Below, piece after piece: positions 11,930 through 21,908 of a DNA stretch of 64,000 nt (position 1 is its first letter; each line of letters opens with the position of its first letter). A program made the translations under genes and the position numbers. Source of the stretch: Ectocarpus siliculosus (lineage: Eukaryota > Sar > Phaeophyceae > Ectocarpales > Ectocarpaceae); NCBI GenBank assembly GCA_000310025.1, contig FN649748.1:3450959-3514958 (forward strand). The letters run 5' to 3'. Under the pieces are notes generated by a model, which ran no database searches, was not told where the DNA came from, and saw only the letters and a program-made list of their open reading frames with translations.

Positions 11930-12192
11930 TGTGGACGCAGCGCACCAGTAGTTCACGGTGGGAAGCTGCCGTTGGGTATGTATGCATGTCAAAGATATGG
12001 TAGATTGGGGTTTCTATCTGCCTGGTTGGCATGTTGGCAGGAGAGAGATAGATGGAGAGAGAGAGACGAGACTCGTGTGCAATAATAATACACCGTGTTT
12101 ACCATCACCAAGGAGGTGAATTGACCAGCCCCCCGAGGCCACGGGGGGAGGATACTGGTCCTAGGCCCTGCCTGACTTCAGGCGTGTCTACA
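11930..12192 (+). repeat. 3' LTR, intact copy, 263 bp
   Basis: Starts TGTGGACGCAGCG and ends GCGTGTCTACA, followed by the GACC duplication. It matches both halves of the left LTR and shows where that copy is interrupted. A purine-rich tract sits just before it. Confidence 0.88.
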
Positions 12193-12196
12193 GACC

Positions 12197-14023
12197 ATTT
12201 GGTAGTTAGAGGTGCCTTCTCGGTTGTTGAGGCGGCTGTTGAGCGACAGGTGCTCGGGGCTTATTAACATCAGTGTTCACGTTCAGCAGCAGCTGAGGCA
12301 GTTGACAAATTGTGAGTTGTCGTTGCATGTGTTGGTGTGTTTTAAAGGGATTACCTGAGGAGCAGACAGCAAGCCATGTGGTTCGTAGTGGCCTGTGCAT
12401 GCTAGATGTTGGGAAGGTACTTGCGGATAGGTATTTGTTCCGAGTGCTGTGTGCGTCTAGTTGTTCTTCGGCACACGTCAATGGTGCGATTTTCGCGCAC
12501 GTGGGGGTGTTTCTACTTATCTAACGGTGTTGTCTTTTCTAATCGTGCATGCTGCCTGGATGTTGCGGGAGGGGAAGATAGGATACATGCGCCACCCCGC
12601 GCGCAATTCTGGGAGCGATTGCTTCCACTCTCCTCTCTATTCCAGGTGTTGAGGCGCGAACCCCGCGCGGTGAATAACCGTGCATGGATGGATGGGTTGG
12701 TAGGCTGTGGCTCTCTTTTTGGTCATGAGCCACTAGCACGTAGTACCCTGCACTCCTTTCCGTGGTCGTTCGTTTTCATCCCAACCCTCCTGATGTAGCT
12801 GTGTGGCGCGTCGAAACCCGTGTCGCTCACTCAGCACACAGAACATTTTCTGGTTTTTATTTGTATCTTGAGTTAGCAATGCCAGCATCACCTAGGCCGT
12901 GTGCCCAACATTTGATCTATATTCGCGAATATTGTTTCCCTACCGTGTGCAGCCAGCCCCTTTTGGTTTCAGCAGACCTACGTTTTTGGCACTTGATTGG
13001 TCATGTTTTCGTTTCGCGACTAATCTGCAACTTCCCGCAACTGTGTGCCCCCCGTCGGATGTGTCGCAGGGATTGTCGTTCAAGTCTCCTTTGTTTTTCT
13101 CCTACTCTGATGGGACAGTTTCTCAAGAGGCGGTTGTGAACGGCATCGATGGTTTGGAAGGAACTACGACCAACTTCGCGTTCAGTATCGGGTGATCGGC
13201 TTGTTGAAACCAGTTCTTCGAGTCTTTTTCATTTGCATTGCTGTTGTGAGAGCTCGCGAGCGCGATTACATGTGCTTGAGTAAGGTTGACGCTTCGTTCT
13301 GAACAGCCCATGAAATTGGTGAACGATTTAACGCGAAGTCCTGGAAGATAAGACGAAGGCAGTAAACCGCCCGCGCGTCTCTCTATCATGTTATTATCGG
13401 CCGTGCAACCTGTTGTTGAGACGTGGTCGTATTGAGACCAGAAACGATAGGATAGAGAGCCTGTGCTCGCATCTGTGGGGCGAACAATGTGTATACGAGA
13501 GCAAGAGTGAGAGGTGTAGAAAACGCCTGAAGTTAGTCAGGGCCTGGGACCAGTCACTCGCTCCGTGGCCTACGGGGCGACGGCCTAAGATTGTAACTTG
13601 AGTGCTGTGGTTTGCGTTATGGCACCGTGTCAGCTGACCGAGTTGCAGCCTAAGAGTGCCATTCTAAGAGTTCCATTCCGAACAGGGTTGATTACTGCTG
13701 CGGGCAATAAAGCTAAATAATTCTTGACTGCGATTTTTTGACCTAGGTCAATTTCTTTCAGCTCGCGAAAGCTACGCGCACGAGATCGCGGCGGTGCCTT
13801 CGCGCGACCTAGGCCTGGACTTGTTTCGAACTGGTTCAATCGAAGCGACACCGCTACCAAACGAAAAGCCTTGTCTCTTGCTTCTGCCCACATTAGCATC
13901 CTTCTGACGTCTTTTTCGAGTCCCTGCTTTTGCTGCTTCTTCGCCGCGACTGAATTCTCTGACCTCAACAAAGCAAGCAAAAGAACCTAACCCAACTCGA
14001 TTGAAAGTGAATAAACATTACTG
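12197..14023. other. No supportable gene
   Basis: Reading frames here are short. The longest plausible minus-strand frame (13630-13980, 116 codons, Arg/Lys/Ala-rich) has no motif I recognise. I see no splice-bounded exon or RNA gene. Confidence 0.45.
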
Positions 14024-14425
14024 TTTCCATTTTTATTTTTTCTTCTCTTTTTTCTCTCTTTCCCCCTTTTTTTTTTTCTGTGCCAGATGGCCTTGTCTCT
14101 GCTTGCGTTGTGAAGTACCAAGATTGAACCAAGGGGGTGTACCTCTTTCTCTCCGGCCCATGATAGTGACTCCTTGTCTCAGCTGATACCTCTCACATAG
14201 CGCGCAGAGGGAGTGGAGGATCCCAGAGTATCTGTCGTTGATTTCTATTGACTTGCGGACCCCTCGGGGCCAGTTTATTTGAGTGTACCTTTTTAGGGTC
14301 AGTTAACCTGTGACCACGGGGATCGACCGCGTCGAGTGTTGGATCAGTACGGACATGCGAAGGTACTGAGTAGAGAGAGATCGGAACGGTTTTTATTGTG
14401 AAAACAACAACAACAAACATGAGAG
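14024..14425 (+). mobile_element. 5'-truncated LINE copy (3' UTR only), inverted relative to the main LINE
   Basis: From CCATTTTTATTTTTT near 14026 to the AACAACAACAACAAACATG tail at about 14403-14421 this stretch matches the reverse complement of roughly 7000-7380 with scattered substitutions and small indels. It holds no coding part of the LINE, as expected for a severely 5'-truncated insertion. Together the two copies form an inverted repeat enclosing about 6.6 kb. Confidence 0.85.
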
Positions 14426-15521
14426 AGACGAGATGTTGACAGATGGTAGATAGATGCGAGAGAACGAGCTGGCTCTGCAAGACCTCCTGCGCTCCTACCA
14501 CGATCATGAGGTTTGCGGGTTTGCCTCAGCACACACTAGTCATCACCAACGCACCATGCGTTTCACCTCGCATCGCAGGCAAAGCATCCAAAAAGTAAAA
14601 GCAACCACCTCACAGGCGACACGCGTCTGAGGTCAAATCCCTTGCATAATTTTCCCACGTGCTCCACGACCAAGCAAGACACAGCCCCAGCTAGGCGCAG
14701 CTCGATACGCTGGGACAAAACAAGGATGCCCCGCAAGTCTCGACAAAGCTGGTGGCAACAGAGCGAGCACGCCTACAAGTAGCGATTCGGTCGAATCCGG
14801 CTGCTATTCTGCCGCCCGCGGCAGACGAAGACATTTTTTTTTCCGCATGGACATCCCCAGCCTGCTGACCGACCTGTACCAACTTCGAGAGTCAACGATG
14901 ACCCACCAGACACTACTGTGTGCCAAGTTTGAACGCCATTGGAGCCACACGCCGCGTTCGACAGCACCTTTCGCTACCCAGGGGCCGACCTGAGCTGGCC
15001 GACCTCGCCTGCTAGCAACAATCAGACAGCAATTTCTCACACATACTCATCCCCTCGACACAAACCTTACGTCGATACGGGTCTAGAACTACACTGTGCG
15101 CCATGCGCATGCCTTTGGTGAATCTCCTACATCGGATCACGACTCACAAGCAAGGTTTGTCCTAGGGGAAGACGCAAACTGCAATTCTTATGACTCATGG
15201 AGATGTATGCATCCCGTCACGCGCCCCCTCCAGCCGCTGCCCATTGCTGCCCAAGGGGGCCAGTGAGAAACGCAGGGCTTGATGCATTGCCAACTCCCCC
15301 TCTTTTTCAGGCGCTTGAGCCGGTTTGGTCAAGGCGTACTATTTATTCTACGTTATAGGATAGAGTCTGGGTATAGTCTGTATATTACATATTGTATAGG
15401 TTGTGGTATCACACTATAATACTATAAAACCCACATGATGATAGTTTTATTTTTCAGGGCGATCCATTGGCGTGCTTTTTCATTTTGCAAAAAACGAGCT
15501 GTTTAGATTAGAGGGACCGCA
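14426..15521. other. No supportable gene
   Basis: Short frames only. AT-rich stretch at about 15350-15450. No repeat or RNA structure that I can defend. Confidence 0.45.
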
Positions 15522-15611
15522 AGTACATGTACGCGCTATGGATTCATTGCTGATCTATCGCAGCCTCTTTTCTACTATACATAGAGATGGATTCGTCGTG
15601 TCATGTTACGG
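15522..15611 (+). repeat. Dispersed copy of the fold-back element's end
   Basis: This 90-base stretch, around GCTATGGATTCATTGCTGAT and GAGATGGATTCGTCGTGTCA, matches the reverse complement of about 3028-3110 and in part the plus strand at 3895-3945, with some 80 percent identity by eye. It is a third copy of the motif in the window. Confidence 0.65.
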
Positions 15612-16358
15612 AACATAAATAATTGACAAGGGGGCGTGAAAAAATTGACCATCAAAGAACGTCCGTGTGTCTGTGACAGGCTCGACAATAATAACCCACC
15701 AGAACTGAAGTATAAATTTCATTACCACGATGCTTACCCCTGTACCTTGAAAACTCGCACCATACGTCACGCTTCCATGTTACACCGCATCGATCGGACG
15801 AATCTGTCGTATCCCGATACGATCCGAAGCGCTGCTGCTGTGCTGCTGTGCTACTTTTGAAACACCCTCGCTAGCAACTGCTAGTGGCACTGGAGGTGTG
15901 TGTGTAGGTGCGCGACAGCTGTGCCATGGTTATTGTGGAGTATGCTTGCTCTCCTACATGGTAACCATCTCACCCCAAGCCTGCGCATTGCATGCACGTA
16001 GGTTTGTATGCAATTTTGCCAGTGAGTGTCTACTTCGGTGTGGCGGTAACCTCAAACAACACGCACTCCGATTTCTCGGAGATTTCGGAGAGAATCACTT
16101 TACGCAAACTGCTGTTCGACGCAATTTTCGGCGCGCAAAGTTACTCGAACAAGAATCAACGACTACAAACCGCAAATCTACACTAAATACGAGACAAAAA
16201 AACGTTGCACTCCACGCGGCGAAGATAACGGCCGATAGTTTCTTCACACCCGCTCAAAGACGACGGAAGGAACAGAATGGCACGCCAGGAAAAACCCGAC
16301 GAAACATGAGAAGGACACCACAAGCCATTTTCTCACCACCAGCATCGCTGCCGATGCC
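15612..16358. other. No supportable gene; downstream flank of the pogo-like element
   Basis: Only short frames. I looked for a terminal inverted repeat matching the far side of the transposase (about 19.7-19.9 kb) and could not establish one by eye. Confidence 0.4.
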
Positions 16359-17209
16359 TCACAGCTCCTCGCCCTCGTCGCCGCTCACGTCCACCACTAC
16401 CACGCCCGTGTCGTCATCATCGTCGATGTCCAACACCTCCAGCAAGTTCTCGCCTCCGGACGAGTCAGCCTTGTCCGCAGCGTCCGATGGCGCGCCGATG
16501 GGCTCCCCCTTGGCGTTGGTGCCGAGCTCTTTGTTAGCCCAGGCCTCGTCTTCCGACCCGTCGACGGGCAGCAGAAGGCCAGCCTTCCTCCAGCTCGAGC
16601 GGATTTCATCCGCGGTCAAGGCATCCCACGCCTTCTTGACCCACTGTGCGACCAAACCCCGCGAAGGGGGCTCCGGGTAGCCCTGATCGTTGCGCGTGAC
16701 GTCCTTGGCATATTTGCCTTGAAGATCTTGTTGAACAGGCCATCGCACGGCTGGAGCTTCGGAGTCAGGCCTCCCGGGATGTGGAACAGCGTCGTGTTGG
16801 ACTCCTCTATCGCCTTGGTAGACGCGTCCGTCTCGTGGACGGTGTAGTCGTCCCACGACAGAAGCGTGTCAGTCTGACGGTATCCGCCCAGGCGGCCCTG
16901 CCGCCCCGGGCGCCGGTTCCACACCTGCGGCACCCACACGTCGTCGAACACCCGCTGGGAGTTCCATCCCTTGGGATCCACGGCGTAGGCCATACCTCGC
17001 GGAAACGCGTAGCCCTTCCTGTCCTTGTAGCTCTTGAACTCGCGCTCGATGGTGTTGGCGGCGGGGGACTTTCCCTTCGGAGTGGGCTGGCCCTTGAAGA
17101 TGAGGAGGGGCGGCAGCTTCCTGCCGTCGGGGAACACGGTCAGGACGGAAGTGATGCGCATCTTCTCCTTGCCGCCTGTTTTGACGGCAATCTCCTTCTC
17201 GCCCGTGGC

Positions 17210-17490
17210 CTGCGGGATTGCGTAGAACAGCGAAAACCGACATCAACGTGGGGTGGGTGGAAATGACTTTTGTTGTCAAGATTCGGAAAGTGGCAGCAAT
17301 GGTTGCAACAAAACATGTCCAAAATCGGAGAAAAGGAAAAGAAAGAAAAGACGTCAACTATCTCCATGTAGATAGTTCCTAAAAAAAAAAGAGGGTGGCC
17401 CAAAAGAAACGCTCACAGAGGAAACGACAGGATTGCTACAGTTAACGGAATACGAGCAAAAACTAGGGCAAAACTATTGCTAACGTTCAC
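17210..17490 (-). other. Intron in the transposase gene
   Basis: Minus-strand donor GTGAAC follows PGKDT, and acceptor CCCGCAG precedes ATGEKEIAVKTGGKEK. Joining the two keeps the frame in phase 0 and restores the usual pogo-family order (MDE block, then a Lys-rich strand, then the VF.DG.KLPP block). The intron is 281 bases and ends in a pyrimidine-poor acceptor. Confidence 0.65.
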
Positions 17491-18479
17491 AGTGTCCTTC
17501 CCCGGGCTCTCAAACCACGTAGGGGTTTCGTTCATGTTGCCGATCTGCGCCAAGGCGAACTTGAGACGCGGCGCCGGAGGAACACCAGCGCCACCCCCAC
17601 CCCCGCTGCCGCTCGCGCTGCCTCCCGCCCCTGCCGGCACCCCCAGGCACTCGACTCCGTCCGGAAGTTCGAGCGCGGGAGGCACGTCGTACTTCAGCTT
17701 CCTTCACTCCTTGATCGCCTGCATGGCGACCAAAGGCAAGTCAGAAGGAAATTTCTGGCCTTGCCGGGTGACAGCTCGCACAGAGAAGCGGTAGACCCTG
17801 AGAAACCTTCTGCACCACTGGTTCTGCCTGTTCTTGTACTCGAGGGAGCCCTGGAGATCGGATGGCGCCGGCCTCTCCCCGAAGAAGTTCGGATTGAGTT
17901 TGACGGCCTTATTCTTGATCATCTTTGTCAAAACACGGGAGGAGATGCCTTCAGAACGCAGCACGTTGATCCAGTCCACGACCTCACGCTCGGCCGCCGT
18001 GTGCGTCCTGATCCGTCCGACGTTCAGCGACAAGCGGTTGTTGCATTTGATCTTGCGCTTCGCTCCTCCCTTGTACGTGTCCGCTTCCGCCAGCGCGGCT
18101 TCGTACTTGGCGACGTTCTTGACCCACGCCGCCAACGACGCCATGTCGGGAATGTTCAGGATCCTTGGCTCGTAGGTTATTCCAATAGTCCCGTTCGGCC
18201 CTTGCGCCCCTATGATCTTCCTCTGTGAGAACCTCACCGCATCCACCTGAAACTTCAGAGGGTAGCACTTCCTTTGGCTTCCACCACCAAGCTCGGGGAT
18301 CGGGAAGTTCGGTGGCTCCAACTCCAGCTGCCCTTTCTTCCTTTTGCCCTTGTTCTGTGCCGGCGTACCAAAGAGAACGCCGCCGAACCCATCTCCCCAC
18401 TCTGTCTTTCCGGGCAACATCATGTCGCCGGATGCAGCATCGTTGGCCACCGGCGCTGCTCCCGCTGCCGGCGTTGCTG

Positions 18480-18640
18480 CTGCCGGTGCTGGAGCTGGCG
18501 CCGGTGCTGGAGCTGGCGCCGATGCTGAAGCTGGCGCCGGTGCTGAAGCTGGCGCCGGTGCTGGAGCTGGCGCCGGTGCTGGAGCTGGCGCCGGTGCTGG
18601 AGCTGGCGCCGGTGCTGGAGCTGGCGCCGGTGCTGCTCCT
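18480..18640. repeat. 18-bp-type tandem repeat encoding Pro-Ala
   Basis: About eight copies of GGTGCTGGAGCTGGCGCC with minor variants (GATGCTGAAGCT). On the minus strand they encode a Pro-Ala chain at the N-terminal side of the transposase; on the other strand and frames they make long spurious frames. Confidence 0.85.
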
Positions 18641-18665
18641 GATGGAGGCGCTCCGGGTGTGCCGC

Positions 18666-20853
18666 ACACCCTACAGAAGACAAACGGAGACAAATATGTG
18701 CGGGAAGGCACAAAGCGGTCAATGTTGGAACGCATGGAAACGTGTGTTGTGTGGGCGGAAACCAAAGCTGTTTGTTTCTTCACAAAGAGTATGCTGATTC
18801 ATTTTTGGTCGACAAGGGCACCGTGTCCAATTTTCCAAAAACGTTTGGCGGTTGAAAGTACACTTTAGGGAGAACAAAAAATGTGCAAAGCAGCAGAATT
18901 GAAAATTAATCAGGGTGATATGGAGATGCCAGCTGCAAACAAAGCTGCGGCATTTCCACGACACACAATGGCATGCAGGAACAAGAATCAAACACAAAAA
19001 ACAACTTCAAATGTGTACAATTCCGACGAATGGCCATAAAAATACTACAAACGAAACAATTACGAAATGTGCACGCAACGACAGAATCATTGTCCGGGAG
19101 CGTGTGGCAAAAAAAGCCACATGCACACGAAATAACTCTCATAATGTGTATGGGAACATATGGCGCAAAAAAAAAAAAAAAATTTCACGAACCCTGGAGT
19201 GTGCGGGTGGTGCAAAAGCCAACCCACAATTGCACGTTTCGAGACCACACGCGGACTGATACTTCGCCAAATCCACGAAGCACATATATACTCACTTGGA
19301 TCGCTCTTCCGTGCCGACGGAAGTGCTGGGCTCTTAGTCCACCATGTCCACAACCAGCTGAGATGCTTTATTGGTGGGCGTTGACTCGTCTGCTGCGGTG
19401 CTCGTACGTGCTGCTGAGAGCAAGAGAGCAACTGGCTGCTGCTGAGGCGATGTGGAGGCTGTCATGTTGGCGCCTGTTGCTGCTCCAGCTCCTGCTGCTG
19501 TTAGATCAGCAGGAGCAGGAGTAGGAGCCTCTTGCGTAGAGGTGTGCGCGGGCCCAAAGAAGGAGGTGATCTGCTGTGGCGCCTGCGCTGCTTCAGTCGA
19601 AGCAGTTGTCGAAGGAGCGGAGGTAATTGCGGCTGCATTCTGCTCTGCCTACACGTTCATGTTGTTGGGGGTCTCCGTGCGGGGTGTTTCCACGCACACA
19701 GCTGACGCGGTTGTGTGTGTGATTGCTCAGGACAGATGCTGTCACCCCAGTGATAAAGAAGGAGGGGCCCCGTGGCTATATGCGGCGTAACTAAAAATAT
19801 CATGGGGTGTGTTATCTTTTATGTACCCCCGGTGATAAATCGATGGTTTGTCAGAAGCGCCCAAAACTATCACCGGGGTGTCGTATTCTGTGGGGGTGTG
19901 CTTTCTTATGTAGGTGTGTTATCTTGTGTCATATACGGTAAGTTTATGCCACTATGTAGTTCAAGCGACACACAAACCACAGGACACACGCACGCACACA
20001 CGGCACAGGCAGGAGGGAGTATCGGCGCACAGCCCGGCTCTTGTTGTTTTATAGGGCGAAAAGTTGATGATAGGTGTTGTTTCCTAGGGGCGAAAACTGA
20101 TTCCTGCCCTGTCGCCATGGTAGTTATTGGGCGGCAAGATTGGCCGTTTGGTATCCCATGGTTGGAGGGCAAAAGGATTTGGGAAGATTCCTGCGGAGGA
20201 AGTGGTTGATGAAAGAATTTTATTCTCCGTCAGTTCAGGGTACTTTGCCGAAAAACAGGATACAATTTTTGAGAAAAATAGCCACGGCAGGGTCTAAATC
20301 AATCTCTGCCACTCACGTGACAGTCCCGTGAATGACCTACAAGATAAACGAAAATGTATGATTCCTACACTAAACTCAAGTAAAGCCCCTTGCCAACATC
20401 TACCGCATAAAGAATCTGAATTTTCGGCCATCTGGTGGCGTTTCGGGCCACTTTTAGTGGTGAAGAATGATTTTGAGGTTGGGTTTTTAGGTTGAGTTTT
20501 CCCCATAACCCAACCTGAAAACCCAACCTCAAACTAATAATACTGCCTTTCCCTGACACCAAATCCTCGCAGCAGCCATCCAACTCATCAGCAAATCACT
20601 TGCAACTGCCACCGCCCACACTCGACCCCTCGACCACCCCACCTACTCCCTGGAAAGCAGTCACGGGGCACCTGTTACCTAAAAACCCAACCTCAAAGTT
20701 TAAAGCTGACTAAATCAATCTTCACGCCACCCATCTAACACATCATATCCCACCACCTCTTTCCATACCAACACCCAGACACACAAACGTTGTGACACCC
20801 ACATTGCACTCATACACGTGAATTTAACCCATCCATGTCTCACCAGGTAAAAC
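18666..20853. other. Non-coding stretch with an inverted repeat
   Basis: Apart from the possible exon at 19.3-19.7 kb no gene is supported. An inverted repeat at 20472-20535 is built from TTGAGGTTGGGTTTT on one side and AAACCCAACCTCAA-like sequence on the other. The same AACCCAACCTGAA motif forms the minisatellite inside intron 3 of the next gene and recurs near 20683. Confidence 0.5.
19330..19690 (-). other. Possible N-terminal exon of the pogo-like transposase
   Basis: The minus strand is open and shows PQQITSFFGP followed by an Ala/Thr/Pro-rich chain ending in a stop near 19340. An ITSFFG-type peptide is common near the start of several transposase families. The spacing upstream of the Pro-Ala exon fits, but I could not define splice sites, so this is only a suggestion. 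Confidence 0.25.
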
Positions 20854-21908
20854 ATGGGCAGGAAAAGGGGGAGGCAGCGTGGCAAAAACAAGAAGCAGAT
20901 GATGAGCAAGAAGGGGGGGAGGCAGCTCTGCAAAAACATAAAGAACGTCCCGGCGACCCCGAAGCTTTGCGACAACAGCCGCGTGTACTTCACGACTAAG
21001 GGGGCGCAGTACATGGCGCTGGACGTCGGTGGCGTCGGTCTGTGTGCTCTTCTCGGCGTCATCGCTGTGGCGATGGACGACGTAGGAACCCCTTGTGAGG
21101 AGATTTTCGAAGCCGTCAGCGGCGAGCTCACAGACGTCATGACGGAGTACGTCCAGTCCCTCCGAGCCAACATCGTCAGCACGTGCGGCGACCAGTTCGC
21201 CTTCAAGGACGGTGAAGAGCTGGCTAGCTTCGACGACATCGTCCACGACCCGATGTGGGTGATTGCGACGAGGGCGATGTGGGAGCTGGTGACACTTCAT
21301 CCAACTGGATATCTCGACGGAAGGGCGGTGTGGCTGTTGGCGAAGTTCCTCGGGTTGCACGGATTTAGGATAGTCAAGCACGAAGACGGCCACTTGGTCT
21401 CATGTGATGCCGGGGGTCCCATCTCCTCCGAAGAGTGCCCCATGATGCTGCACGACGGCTACGGGCACTTCAAGGCCCTGATTCCACTTCGAAGAATGCC
21501 ACTGGTAAGTCTCGTCTGTTTTTAATTGTATGTGTGCGCGTACATGATATGATCCGTGATATTTTTTATTTGAATTTAAAAACATATTTGAAGTTCACAC
21601 TGCTCACGTTTGGCCAACGCATGGTTTGTTTTGCCACCCCCCTTCAGGAGTTCCAGATAAATCAAGAGTACCATTTGCTTCTCGAAGAGAGTTTCGTGGA
21701 CGTCACCGATGAGGAGGAGGCCGTTCCGGGGACGTCGGATTTGGAGACTTCGGACGGCACCGACGAGGTCCCTGAATCAGCTGTCGCGGTAGATGTAGCC
21801 GGCACGGAGGCGTCTGATGGTGGATCGATGCCGAGCGCCCAATCGTCTGGTTCCGGTGGGGGCGACAGTGACCTGGGGGCACGTGGAGCGTTTGGCGAAG
21901 ATGCTGAG
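20854..21908 (+). CDS. Exons 1-2: OTU-like cysteine protease domain (putative)
   Basis: After a Lys/Arg-rich start (MGRKRGRQRGKNKK), exon 1 has ALDVGGVGLCALLGVIAVAM, which aligns with the DG.CLF.A nucleophile helix of OTU proteases, with Cys kept but the usual Asp-Gly not exact. It continues with SLRANIV and a GYLDGRAVWLLAKFLGLHGFRI strand-helix, and ends with DGYGHFKALIP, which matches the catalytic-His HY..L motif. Intron 1 (21505-21647) splits at a phase-0 junction. Exon 2 opens EFQINQEYHLLLEESF and becomes acidic and Ser/Gly-rich. OTU enzymes remove ubiquitin-like modifiers; whether this one is active cannot be said from sequence alone. Confidence 0.5.

Larger units (their letters stand above)
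2774..12192 (+). mobile_element. Ty3/gypsy-type LTR retrotransposon, nested and defective
   Basis: Two direct LTRs (2774-4066 and 11930-12192) start TGTGGACGCAGCG and end GCGTGTCTACA, and are flanked by GACC. Between them the plus strand carries gag with a CCHC knuckle, an aspartic protease and a reverse transcriptase that stops abruptly at about 6998, where an antisense LINE begins. No RNase H or integrase is found on the plus strand. A short purine-rich tract (AAAAAGCTTTGGGGG) precedes the right LTR. The element cannot be autonomous: gag-pol has in-frame TAG codons at 4996 and 5395, a frame change near 6200 and the pol truncation. Confidence 0.85.
16359..18665 (-). pseudogene. pogo-like (CENP-B HTH / DDE) transposase, decayed
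   Basis: Minus-strand order: a Pro-Ala repeat; a helix-turn-helix CENP-B-type region (VVDWINVLRSEGISS..., then NQWCRRFLRVYRFSVRAVT); an in-frame TGA at 17704-17706; a Gly-rich linker; LAQIGNMNETPTWF, the first catalytic block; a phase-0 intron at 17210-17490; FPDGRKLPPLLIFKG; LLSWDDYTVHETD (second Asp); GGLTPKLQPCDGLFNKIFK (third acidic block); and an Asp-rich tail ending at 16359 with TGA. The first catalytic Asp, normally in NMDE, is Asn here. One base appears missing near 16717, because the frame changes between KIFKA and YAKDVTRNDQG. The protein would bind its ends and cut DNA if intact; this copy looks dead. Confidence 0.8.

Noticed and set aside
18344-18868. Plus-strand Gly-Ala-rich frame
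   Set aside because: Shadow of the Pro-Ala-encoding tandem repeat in the transposase.
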